This document shows positions 27,709 through 34,554 of a DNA stretch of 64,000 nucleotides, piece by piece. Under the pieces are notes generated by a model, which worked only from the letters and a program-made list of their open reading frames with translations, was not told the DNA's origin and made no database searches. Source of the DNA: a virus. Positions within the stretch are counted from its first letter, which is position 1, and each line of letters starts with the position of its first letter. Location of the stretch: positions 1 to 64,000 of the IMG/VR virus record IMGVR_UViG_3300036851_000272, one strand, 5' to 3'. The translations under genes were made by a program, and so were the position numbers.

Positions 27709-28415
27709 TGAATCGCCAGCCTCATCTCTTGAAGCTCTTGGGACATGACAGCCGGGAATCCGCGCTCCCTGCGAAACGCCAGCAGGGCCTCACCGTATTC
27801 ATAGCGCTCCGGCGCGTTCTGCCGCTGGTACACTTCATCCACTTCGGCGGCGCTGCCGGGGGTCGTCGGATGCTCGTGGCGGAACATGATGTGTGGTGCG
27901 TTTACCACCACGCCGTCGGCTTCCGCGTGCTCAGTGAATTCGGCGTCGGAGTACATGCTCACATAGGAAGGGTGGAAGAGGTAGCCGATCTGCTCGTACC
28001 GGACGCGGTTCAGGATCTGGATGGTCAACAGGCCGCTGTGATCGGCGCTGCCGCCTGTCGAGACGCGCACCACGCAAGGCTTGTCGCCCCAGAGTTCCGG
28101 AATCTTGCGCAACGCCCAGTCCCACTCGTGGCAGGGGTAGATATCGTCGCTGATGACTACCAGCACGTGGCCAACGGCGCCCAGGGCAGCAACGTTGGTG
28201 GCATCGACCGAACATTTTGCCCAGTAATTCCACACAATTCGCGAGATCCCGTATTCGCTACGGTTTGGCACACATGTGCCATAGTCGAGAGCAACCACAT
28301 GCTCGATGCTCAGCGTCCCCGACGCCGCTTCCAGCCATTTGTCACGCGTCTTTGGCCACACCTCGGGCCGAGCCGACGGGTGGCAGAGCGAAAAGTCCGG
28401 GCGGGCAAGCTTCAT
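27705..28415 (-). CDS. glycosyltransferase-like protein inside the split terminase (236 aa)
   Basis: GT-A-like: ATNVAALGAVGHVLVVISDD (metal-binding Asp pair, about residues 72-91), then YPCHEWDWALRKIPELWG, and late conserved-looking SMYSDAEFTEHAEADG and FRHEHP. It resembles family-2 type enzymes and is a distant sibling of the glycosyltransferase at 18931-19758. ATGA overlaps on both sides tie it to the terminase transcript. Donor and acceptor unknown. Confidence 0.7.
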   Translation of the reverse strand: MKLARPDFSLCHPSARPEVWPKTRDKWLEAASGTLSIEHVVALDYGTCVPNRSEYGISRIVWNYWAKCSVDATNVAALGAVGHVLVVISDDIYPCHEWDWALRKIPELWGDKPCVVRVSTGGSADHSGLLTIQILNRVRYEQIGYLFHPSYVSMYSDAEFTEHAEADGVVVNAPHIMFRHEHPTTPGSAAEVDEVYQRQNAPERYEYGEALLAFRRERGFPAVMSQELQEMRLAIQ

Positions 28416-28843
28416 GTGTGATTAAGCAATCCTGCGCCCCAAAGTTTTGTGCAGGCCGGACAGAGCGCTGTCACAGGGAACAGGCATTGGTAGTCCTGCA
28501 TGTTGATCAGCTTCCCGGTTACTATTCCGTCAGGGGTAACGCTTAGGGCGCTCGTGCGCATATGCTCTTTAACGTCCGGTTCAGCGAACTTCTCGACCTG
28601 CGTCATCCAGACGCCGAACGGTGTAGTGATCTGGAGGTCATTCTCAACAAGATCAATCTGGAAAGGGGTTTCAGAACTACGCCGCCACTCAAAAAGAGCG
28701 GTTATCAGCGGAGGACTGCATTTCAGAATCTGTCGCGGCACCTCATCGAAGGAAACTATCTGGGCAAACCAGCCCATCATCTTTGGTGTCAAGATGCCGC
28801 CTGCATTCATAATCATCGGGTTGGCGATTTGCTCTGCCGTCAT
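28412..28843 (-). CDS. capsid-homologous C-terminal fragment protein (143 aa)
   Basis: Residues 13-80 align by eye with residues 252-324 of this phage's major capsid: NAGGILTPK against NAGGVLTPK, and QITTPFGVWM against EVETPYGTWAM with similar spacing. After that it diverges and ends with a Cys pair (LCPACTKLWG). It has its own start (AAGGAA upstream) and coupled stop, so it looks expressed. Whether it is a functional minor capsid-like protein or a relic of a second capsid gene is unclear. Confidence 0.75.
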   Translation of the reverse strand: MTAEQIANPMIMNAGGILTPKMMGWFAQIVSFDEVPRQILKCSPPLITALFEWRRSSETPFQIDLVENDLQITTPFGVWMTQVEKFAEPDVKEHMRTSALSVTPDGIVTGKLINMQDYQCLFPVTALCPACTKLWGAGLLNHT

Positions 28844-28905
28844 CTCTTATTTGTTTCCTTCAAGATAGGCTCGATTGGCGCAAGTTTTCCCCGGGGTGAA
28901 CGGCT

Positions 28906-29091
28906 TCATGGTGTTATTGCGCGATCGCGCACAATCAAACATTCTTCGATGGAGGAGCGCTCATCCACGGGTATCGAGGCTGCCGACACTAAATCCTCAC
29001 AGCCGGATTGATCTTCGGCGACATATCGGCGTTCGAAACCAACAGCGCGCTTAACAGCCTTGCCGCTTGGACAGTACAGTGTTGGATTCAC
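28906..29091 (-). CDS. small Cys-containing protein (61 aa)
   Basis: GTG start at 29091 overlaps the stop of the terminase ATPase gene (GTGA) and has AAGGAG 7 bases upstream; a longer frame exists but lies under the terminase gene. The protein begins VNPTLYCPSGKAVKRAVG and has three Cys. Unknown function; the first gene of the insertion that separates the terminase halves. Confidence 0.6.
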   Translation of the reverse strand: MNPTLYCPSGKAVKRAVGFERRYVAEDQSGCEDLVSAASIPVDERSSIEECLIVRDRAITP

Positions 29092-29828
29092 GCCGCTCTC
29101 TCCTTTGCCACAGGCCAATCACACGGCAGCGCGCTTTCCGTCGCCGTACGAAACCAGCCGGGGTACGCCGAACTCAGCGCCACGAGGTGCAGCGGCTTGG
29201 CGGCCAGCATAGTGTTGAAAATCTCCTCGCCGGCATCCATAAACGCCGCTTCGTCCATCACGAACGCCGTGGGGTGGAGCGACCGCGATTTATTCGGCTC
29301 GCCGGACAGGCCGACGCACCGGGACCCGTTCTCCATCTCGAAGTTGTCGTAAGCCTGCTCGAATGGAGGGACGCCGCGGCGGGTAGGCCAGCGGGCCTTC
29401 AACGCCGGGAGCGACTGATCGTACAGAGTTTTCACGTACTTGACATCGGTAAGCGCTTTATCCCGGTCCTGCGATTGAAAGACGAGCAATGTGGCGGGCC
29501 GGGTGAACATCATGTGAGCGAATATTGCCGAGACCAGCCAGGAGGCCATCATGGTACGGGACTTCTCTATAAAGAGGATGGGCTCAGCCATGATCAGGTC
29601 CATGATCGGCTGGAAATAGGGACGGTTCGGGAACGGCTTGTACGGGCTTACTCCCGGTGTTTTTTCCTGCTCGTCTACCGTTTTTGTGCAATTCATCAGC
29701 CAGAACAGCGGATCTTTGACCGCTCTCCGCGCATCCTTCTCCTCCAGCAACATCAATAACTCGGCGTCCTGCTGGGATTTGAAGGCCGCGTTGCTGGGCG
29801 TGCTCGATGATCTTGCGGTCGATCTCAT
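29088..29828 (-). CDS. terminase large subunit, ATPase half (up to 246 aa)
   Basis: Packaging ATPase: Walker A variant IEKSRTMMASW (about 87-97), Walker B TAFVMDEAAFMD (187-198) and the coupling motif LVALSSAYPGWF (215-226). It stops shortly after, where a normal large terminase would continue into the nuclease. The exact start is uncertain: ATG 29828 has a weak RBS and lies far inside the small-subunit frame; TTG 29756 or ATG 29753, just before LLEEKDARRAVKDPLFW, are better by homology. It powers DNA translocation into the head. Confidence 0.85.
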   Translation of the reverse strand: MRSTARSSSTPSNAAFKSQQDAELLMLLEEKDARRAVKDPLFWLMNCTKTVDEQEKTPGVSPYKPFPNRPYFQPIMDLIMAEPILFIEKSRTMMASWLVSAIFAHMMFTRPATLLVFQSQDRDKALTDVKYVKTLYDQSLPALKARWPTRRGVPPFEQAYDNFEMENGSRCVGLSGEPNKSRSLHPTAFVMDEAAFMDAGEEIFNTMLAAKPLHLVALSSAYPGWFRTATESALPCDWPVAKERAA

Positions 29829-30306
29829 CTTCGGAGAGTGTCGTGATTTGCACGCGGTGGTCGATATTCACTTCCACCTGGTCCGGCGCCGCCATGCCGT
29901 GCCATTCTGATGCCAGCTTTGCGAATTGCGCAATGGCCTTCCAGTCGTATTTTTTGTGAACGACCGGATTTCCGGCCTTGTCGAACAGATGGCCTTTTTT
30001 GCCCTTCAGGACTTCTTCGTCCTGTGCATCCAGCCCTTCGTTGACGCGCTGGATCACGCGAGCCATAGTCAGCCCAAGCATGTTGGCTTGCTTCTGAGCC
30101 TGCGTCTCGTACGCATCCCGTAGTGCTTGTTTGAAGTTGGTGGCTTCGGTTGCTACCCACTCGCAAACATGCTTGGGACTGAGTTCGTATTTCTTGCAAG
30201 TCTTGTTTACCCATCGATCCCACGCCGCCCCCTGGCCTGGCCGGTCGTCGTAGTGATCTTGAAGAACAAGCGCTCGAACACGTTCCGTGGCGTCCTGAGA
30301 CATCAC
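29584..30306 (-). CDS. terminase small subunit-like protein (up to 240 aa)
   Basis: Position just before the ATPase and the helical DNA-binding-type sequence (KKYELSPKHVCEWVATEATN, then MARVIQRVNEGLDAQ, then KYDWKAIAQFAKLASEWHG) fit a small terminase. The last 80 codons overlap the ATPase gene in another frame and read like out-of-frame coding sequence, so the true product may be shorter, or a programmed +1 shift may exist. The start overlaps the upstream zinc-protein stop (ATGA). Confidence 0.7.
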   Translation of the reverse strand: MMSQDATERVRALVLQDHYDDRPGQGAAWDRWVNKTCKKYELSPKHVCEWVATEATNFKQALRDAYETQAQKQANMLGLTMARVIQRVNEGLDAQDEEVLKGKKGHLFDKAGNPVVHKKYDWKAIAQFAKLASEWHGMAAPDQVEVNIDHRVQITTLSEDEIDRKIIEHAQQRGLQIPAGRRVIDVAGGEGCAESGQRSAVLADELHKNGRRAGKNTGSKPVQAVPEPSLFPADHGPDHG

Positions 30307-30599
30307 CCGAACCAGGGGTTACCTTTGACATTTTCCTTGGGGCGATAGTTGGCTTCGAGTGTCCAGCAGCCCTTGTCGGAATCCAGCCCAACTATCTTTT
30401 CACCTTCAGGCCCGACATAGTACCCACACCACTTGCACATCCATCGGCGCACCTTGCGCTTATCGTCGCCGTCCAGCCAGCCACCATGGGGCTTCCAAGT
30501 GCCGACGGCAGCACACTTGGGACACCGCAGCCGGTCCCGCATACCGATCAACCGGATGAAGTCGAAGAAGCAATGCTTTAGTGTCAACGAGAACGTCAT
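30303..30599 (-). CDS. zinc-ribbon protein (98 aa)
   Basis: Two Cys pairs, LRCPKCAAVG (about residue 26) and WMCKWCGYYVG (about 56), form a zinc ribbon, followed by a Trp/Asn tail (ANYRPKENVKGNPWFG). It directly precedes the terminase small subunit and is coupled to it (ATGA), so a DNA-related packaging role is plausible but unproven. Confidence 0.75.
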   Translation of the reverse strand: MTFSLTLKHCFFDFIRLIGMRDRLRCPKCAAVGTWKPHGGWLDGDDKRKVRRWMCKWCGYYVGPEGEKIVGLDSDKGCWTLEANYRPKENVKGNPWFG

Positions 30600-30602
30600 G
30601 CT

Positions 30603-30950
30603 TTATCCGAACATCCGCTCATCGGAGGGACCGGCCGCCATGCGCTCGGGATTCATCGCCTTCGGCGCATCCTCGCGGTCGAAGTCATCACAGACGTCGG
30701 AAATCGTGACAGGGTAGCCGCCGTGGAGACCGCACTTGCGCGCGGCGTAGTGCTCGCAGGAGCCGCAACTCTCGGTGGAGCTTCGCGCAGAGCGCAGGTT
30801 TGGAGGCTTGTCGCCCTCAGGCGCTGCTGTCTTCTCTTCCGCCAGTTCGGCGTCTTCCATGCGTCGGCGCAGAGTCTTGTGATTGGGACCGGCGATGTAG
30901 CCGCCGTTCTTCTTGCTGCGCTCGTAGACGGTGGTGACTTGCTGTCTCAT
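30603..30950 (-). CDS. Cys-cluster small protein (115 aa)
   Basis: ATG at 30950 overlaps the upstream stop (ATGA); longer forms run under that gene. Basic N-terminus (VYERSKKNGGYIAGPNHKTL) suggesting nucleic-acid binding, then a Cys cluster SCGSCEHYAARKCGLHGG ... DVCDDFD, a pattern seen in many small phage proteins. Function unknown. Confidence 0.65.
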   Translation of the reverse strand: MRQQVTTVYERSKKNGGYIAGPNHKTLRRRMEDAELAEEKTAAPEGDKPPNLRSARSSTESCGSCEHYAARKCGLHGGYPVTISDVCDDFDREDAPKAMNPERMAAGPSDERMFG

Positions 30951-31360
30951 TGTTCGACTCCGCCCAAAGCTTCGTTTCCGATGTAACGCAAGGCAGCTCC
31001 CACAGACAGGTGCGGCCAAGCGTTATCCCCAATGCGCCGCAGCTTGACGTAATCTCCGTAAGTTTCCACCGCACGGAGCAGATCGGGAGGCCGCATGTCC
31101 ATGATGGGACGCGGGACTATAAACACGTCGCCTATTTTCATGAGCGATGGATCGCTGAGTGCGTAAGTGTCTCCCGACATAACGCTTTTTACTTCTGCCC
31201 AGCGAGAAATGTAATCCTCTTCGTGCCACTCAATCAGGGGCGATTTCTCGCTTCGCTTTGGACCTGCCGGCAAAATCTGCGCGGCAGAGAGAACCTTTGC
31301 CTTAACGGCAATTCCAGCTCCGCAAAGCGCGGCAAACCAAGATCGGCGCGATAATTTCAT
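30947..31360 (-). CDS. capsid-homologous N-terminal fragment with Tat-like leader (137 aa)
   Basis: Residues 40-137 align by eye with residues 53-157 of the major capsid: SPLIEWHEEDYISRW against TPVIEWLEQDYIARW, IGDVFIVPR against KGDVFMVPK, and GAALRYIGNEALGGVE against GALRLIGSANEEGGVL. The capsid N-arm is replaced by a leader KLSRRSWFAALCGAGIAVKA, with twin Arg followed by a hydrophobic stretch, resembling a Tat signal. Start and stop are coupled to neighbours (ATGA). It may be exported or membrane-held; function unknown. Confidence 0.75.
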   Translation of the reverse strand: MKLSRRSWFAALCGAGIAVKAKVLSAAQILPAGPKRSEKSPLIEWHEEDYISRWAEVKSVMSGDTYALSDPSLMKIGDVFIVPRPIMDMRPPDLLRAVETYGDYVKLRRIGDNAWPHLSVGAALRYIGNEALGGVEQ

Positions 31361-32040
31361 GCAACCTCCTGTTTCACGGCACAGCGCCGAAGGACGGTGA
31401 GGCCGTTGTTATTTTCGTAGTGGTGCTCAAGCTCCCAGCCGTTGCCAATCAGCTCCTCGATGGGCTTCCAGATGCCCTCGCCGCCGTCGTCCCCCACCTT
31501 GCCATTGGTCACAGTGTCGTGGAAAATAACATGGCCGGTACAGCGGTGCAGATGCGCGGCAAGCTCGGCGCGGACGTGTTTCTCGTTGTGGAGCGTATCG
31601 ACAAATAGAATGTCAAACCCCATTGAGCCAGGCGCGGAATAACAAGAATCCTGCCTGGAAGCTATCCAGTGATCGCTTTCGATCTTTTTCAGTCCCTCGT
31701 TCAGATGGCTCCAATCGATGTCCACCGATATCAGCAGTGCAGGCTTAGCGGCCAGAAACGCTGAAGTGCTCTTTCCCTCGCGAACGCCAAGTTCCAAGAT
31801 CCGGCAGTTTTTGTAAGACTCCGCGATCCGTCGCAACGTCGGCAGGTGCTCGTGGATATCGCAATAGCCAGGCGGATTGCAGAACTGCTCATAGATCTGC
31901 TCGATAGTCATGGATGCTACGGCTGTCAATTGGACCCCTCCGCGCCACCGAAGACTGTGGCCATGCAGATTGCCTTCAGAATCGCGAATCACCGGCATAC
32001 CCGAAGCCATAAGATGAACCGCTAAAGATTCTGAAATCAC
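31357..32040 (-). CDS. class I SAM-dependent methyltransferase (227 aa)
   Basis: Start at GTG 32040, which overlaps the upstream stop (GTGA) and follows GAGGGG. Rossmann SAM-binding loop: RILELGVREGKSTSAFLA (motif I), LISVDIDWSH (motif II acid), then FDILFVDTLHNEKHVRAELAAH and VIFHDTVT. This is the Methyltransf_24 / CmcI-like small-molecule or sugar methyltransferase pattern. With two glycosyltransferases in the same operon it may methylate a glycan (inferred). Confidence 0.8.
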   Translation of the reverse strand: MISESLAVHLMASGMPVIRDSEGNLHGHSLRWRGGVQLTAVASMTIEQIYEQFCNPPGYCDIHEHLPTLRRIAESYKNCRILELGVREGKSTSAFLAAKPALLISVDIDWSHLNEGLKKIESDHWIASRQDSCYSAPGSMGFDILFVDTLHNEKHVRAELAAHLHRCTGHVIFHDTVTNGKVGDDGGEGIWKPIEELIGNGWELEHHYENNNGLTVLRRCAVKQEVA

Positions 32041-32369
32041 TCCGACCCCTCTATCCCGCCAAGCGCGTAGCACACATGTCCCGATGGCAGCATTTGCTCC
32101 TTGCACTGCCCGTAGTCCTGCGGCAGCAGTGGCACCGAGTGCGCCGAGAGCCCCCGCAGGTACGCGCGCCGGATGCGTTTCGCCCGCCGCGTCTCCACCA
32201 AATCGAAGTGTTGCGCATTCGCGCGCACCACCTCGTGATCGGCGAATCCGTAAAGCTTTGGCTCAGAGTTTGAGTCGGCCGTTTTAGGCCAGTAGATGGG
32301 AACTTGTTGATTTTCCAAGGAGGGATGCGGGGATAAGGTAAGTCGCCCCGGCGACTGCGGGATGTTCAA
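32037..32369 (-). CDS. first gene of the late operon, unknown (110 aa)
   Basis: Only start in frame is TTG 32369, without a clear RBS and only 4 bases after the proposed -10 box, so the true start is uncertain. The body (VPIYWPKTADS, YGFADHEVVRANAQHFDLVE, then RRAKRIRRAYLRGLSAHSVP) is a soluble, basic protein. Coupled to the methyltransferase (GTGA). Not recognised. Confidence 0.6.
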   Translation of the reverse strand: MNIPQSPGRLTLSPHPSLENQQVPIYWPKTADSNSEPKLYGFADHEVVRANAQHFDLVETRRAKRIRRAYLRGLSAHSVPLLPQDYGQCKEQMLPSGHVCYALGGIEGSE

Positions 32370-32373
32370 CTCT

Positions 32374-32403
32374 GTTGTACTTCAAGGGAAGGAAGTAAGT
32401 CAA
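32374..32403 (-). promoter_or_regulatory. putative late-operon promoter
   Basis: TTGACT, 18-base spacer, TACAAC reading leftward in front of the whole late operon. The -35 is close to consensus and directly abuts the palindromes at 32404-32430. It is the only promoter-like match I found for the 32-kb late unit. Confidence 0.45.
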
Positions 32404-32430
32404 CAGCAAAATTTTGCTGAACACTGTTCA
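32404..32430. promoter_or_regulatory. two adjoining perfect palindromes (operator candidates)
   Basis: A 16-bp perfect palindrome (CAGCAAAATTTTGCTG, 32404-32419) overlaps a 13-bp one (TGAACACTGTTCA, 32418-32430). They lie just upstream of the leftward late promoter, in the gap between divergent genes. Dimeric repressor or activator sites are the natural reading; which regulator binds is unknown. Confidence 0.6.
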
Positions 32431-32456
32431 CAAACTAAACATGATAAGCTGTACTT

Positions 32457-32639
32457 ATGGTGGAAGCACTTCAGGAACGTTTCAATAAAGACGTCGCCGC
32501 GAAGCTCGACGCGCGGCGTCTCACCCGCCAGCTGCCCTGCCGGTCGCTCCAGTGCCCCGTGTGCGGCTGCTATTACGTGCCGGATGCGGATTCAGCTTCG
32601 GGTATCTGCGGTTTCTGCGCGGTTTCGCTGGTGGCTTGA
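32457..32639 (+). CDS. small zinc-ribbon protein (60 aa)
   Basis: Starts MVEALQERFNKDVAAKLD; then QCPVCGCYY ... GICGFCA gives a CxxC-x(16)-CxxC zinc ribbon. There is no obvious RBS. It diverges from the late operon across the palindromes, so it may be a regulator acting on that switch. The 3' end overlaps a converging small gene. Confidence 0.5.
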   Translation: MVEALQERFNKDVAAKLDARRLTRQLPCRSLQCPVCGCYYVPDADSASGICGFCAVSLVA

Positions 32640-32743
32640 TCTTCGGCTGCTGCCAGAGCTTCTAAAATCTTCATGTCGGCTTCGCTGTAGATCTCGACGT
32701 AGAACCCGTGGCGTAAATAGCGGCGAAAAATTGGTTGAATCAT
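32573..32743 (-). CDS. small helical protein, converging overlap (56 aa)
   Basis: AGGA lies 7 bases before ATG 32743. The sequence (FRRYLRHGFYVEIYSEADMK then ILEALAAAEDQ) looks like real protein. Its 3' part overlaps the opposite-strand zinc-ribbon gene by 67 bases, so only one of the two may be real, or both. A TTG start at 32809 would add a hydrophobic leader. Confidence 0.45.
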   Translation of the reverse strand: MIQPIFRRYLRHGFYVEIYSEADMKILEALAAAEDQATSETAQKPQIPEAESASGT

Positions 32744-32853
32744 TCCGCATCCTGTGAACCTCTTCCAGAACATCCATGCATACGCGGCGAGCCCAGGCAC
32801 TAATGCCAAGACCGGCGTCCACTAGGGAACTTGCAATTCAAAGAAACTCCGCA

Positions 32854-33148
32854 TCACTTAAACCTCTCTTTATGCTCCCTAATTGTTCGACACGTCGCAT
32901 CCAGCGCCCGCACTTCCTCCGGGCTCATCAGCTTCAGCCGCGGGAAATGCGAATACGGCATCTCTGCCGGGATCGGCACGCAGAGCACTTGCCCGCCAGG
33001 ATTCACTCCATGGCGATGCGCCTCAACCACGGCTTCCTCAAGACTCCCTCAAGACTCCCTCAAGACTCCCAACGTTCGGAACGATGCAAACGCCGCGGCA
33101 TTTATCCGTTGTCTCATCAGCGAAAGAAAGCCACCAGTCTTGCTTCAC
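32854..33148 (-). pseudogene. gene frameshifted by a triplicated 11-bp repeat
   Basis: GTG at 33148 overlaps the upstream stop (GTGA) with AAGAGG before it. Reading gives KQDWWLSFADETTDKCRGVC, then IVPNVGSLE..., where three copies of an 11-bp unit shift the frame to an early stop. With one unit the frame continues into EEAVVEAHRHGVNPGGQVLC ... LMSPEEVRALDATC ... HKERFK and a stop at 32854 (about 90 aa). Four units would also restore the frame. It may be phase-variable, or a simple mutation or sequencing error. Confidence 0.75.
33038..33070. repeat. three tandem 11-bp repeats
   Basis: TCAAGACTCCC repeated three times without interruption inside the coding frame described above. One or four units keep the frame, two or three break it. 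Confidence 0.95.
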
Positions 33149-33972
33149 TTGAACCTCTTGTCGAACTCCGCCAGCGCCGCGTCCGCAAACTCGGCGCACC
33201 TGGAATTACAAATATGGACAGTATCGCCGGGTACTCGCTCCCAATCCACGCCTACGAACACCTCCCGCCAGAACGCGCGCCGCTCATGCTCCATCATTGA
33301 CGCATGCCCCGTTGCTTCACAAGCTGGCAGCCCCGAGAGCCCCTCCATAGCCGCACCAGCAAGCCCCGTCGCCGTTCGCCCTGTTGCATCCGCGAGAGGC
33401 CCTGCGTACCGCACTCGCTTTCCGCAGGCTTCGCAGGTGTCGGTTTCCCCAGCCTGCGTCTCTGGGCAGCGGCACCACTCAATCCCGGTCGCCGTACGCG
33501 GCTGGAAACTAGGAACGCGCCGAAACGCTTCCGCCAAATTCATCCGATCTTCAGTATTACCGTACAACACGCCGCTCGCTGTCCCCGGCAATTTCTCCAT
33601 CTCTACCACCGCTTCCCTAAAGTTCAAATCACCTTCCCTGTACGCGTTTAGTATCCCGCCAGGTGTGTGCTGAAAACCAATCTTCAGCCCTGCCGGCTTG
33701 TTCCTCAGCAACTCTAATCCCTCGGCCACCTGAGCGATTACGTCGCCCCAGTCTACTTCCGCAGTCCCGCGCGGCTTGCTAAGCTCTACAACCCCACAGC
33801 AATTAAAGCAAATTCTCGATCCATCATTGGATGGTGGACTGGGATTCCGATAACCGCATTCACACCACTTCCCCGTCGAGAGCGGATGCCCTATCTTTAC
33901 CTGAACCTTTTCTTCGGCAACCTCTGTAGCGGCCTCCGCCAGTGCCTGATCCGCATTCCTTAAATAACTCAC
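33145..33972 (-). CDS. double zinc-ribbon protein (275 aa)
   Basis: GTG start with AAGGAGGG 5 bases upstream. Two Cys clusters: KWCECGYRNP ... RICFNCCGV (about 36-60) and EWCRCPETQAGETDTCEACG (about 165-184). A middle motif, GGILNAYREGDLNFREAVVEM, recurs in the small gene at 49435-49743. The end (HICNSRCAEFADAALAEFDK) adds two more Cys. Probably a metal-binding regulatory or DNA-associated protein; no family recognised. Confidence 0.75.
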   Translation of the reverse strand: MSYLRNADQALAEAATEVAEEKVQVKIGHPLSTGKWCECGYRNPSPPSNDGSRICFNCCGVVELSKPRGTAEVDWGDVIAQVAEGLELLRNKPAGLKIGFQHTPGGILNAYREGDLNFREAVVEMEKLPGTASGVLYGNTEDRMNLAEAFRRVPSFQPRTATGIEWCRCPETQAGETDTCEACGKRVRYAGPLADATGRTATGLAGAAMEGLSGLPACEATGHASMMEHERRAFWREVFVGVDWERVPGDTVHICNSRCAEFADAALAEFDKRFK

Positions 33973-34336
33973 AGTTCCCTCCTTTTTTACTTCATCAAGA
34001 GCGAGCCGTCAGCGAGCGTCCCCGCGCTTTGCGAAGCCTCCAACAGGCCAGCAAAACACAACATACCACCCTCCTACCTCCAACCGCAGTCCATTGACAC
34101 AGTGCCTCGACAACTTCAACGCATCCCCCACTCCAGAGCTGCTCCACGCCCAGTGGAACCCCATCACATCCAAACTTCGCCAAGTCCTCTGATCCGGCAA
34201 CGCTACTCGCCTGTATTGCATGCTCCCAGTCTAATCCCGATCACACCAATACCAAAACCCTGCATCATTCGCCTTCACATTTGCATATTACGCAACCGCT
34301 TCGACACGTTTGAATTTTACAATCGCTACACTTGGA

Positions 34337-34360
34337 GGGTACCTAAATTCGCAGGTACCC
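34337..34360. other. perfect 8-8-8 inverted repeat
   Basis: GGGTACCT, 8-base spacer, AGGTACCC, followed by a C/G-run segment (CCCTCCCTCGGCGCGGGGGTGGGG). Could be a protein-binding site or transcription terminator; no T-run follows. Confidence 0.5.
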
Positions 34361-34461
34361 CCCTCCCTCGGCGCGGGGGTGGGGTAGCGAAGGCCGGCAT
34401 ACCCGGGGGCTGACTCGCGAGAAGGCACATTATCACGAGCATGAATTGCTCACATACACTA

Positions 34462-34476
34462 GCTACCAGTGGTAGC
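34462..34476. promoter_or_regulatory. 15-bp palindrome, operator candidate
   Basis: GCTACC AGT GGTAGC: 6-bp arms around a 3-base centre, about 80 bases beyond the 3' end of the excisionase-like gene. Typical size for a dimeric regulator site. Confidence 0.45.
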
Positions 34477-34554
34477 AGGTGTACTCTGTAAGTGCAACAA
34501 AACACACCACATGCGCGTAAGCTGAACTAACTACAAAAATGGTAATAGGCAATT

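Larger units (their letters stand above)
33973..34554. other. 580-bp region without a convincing gene
   Basis: Short minus-strand frames exist (for example ATG 34164, about 51 aa, starting MGFHWAWSSSGVGDALKLS) but lack good RBS and family signs. The stretch is C-rich on the plus strand in its first half and AT-richer around 34240-34330 and 34440-34550. It holds two inverted repeats listed separately. It could be a regulatory region or replication/attachment site next to the excisionase-like gene. Confidence 0.5.

Noticed and set aside
33038-33070. CRISPR array
   Set aside because: The 11-bp units are directly adjacent without spacers and lie in a coding frame. No CRISPR-type repeats found elsewhere.
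32776-33673. Plus-strand ORFs of 174 and 280 aa
   Set aside because: Opposite the zinc protein gene and the frameshifted gene, which have RBS, overlaps and Cys motifs; the plus frames lack them.
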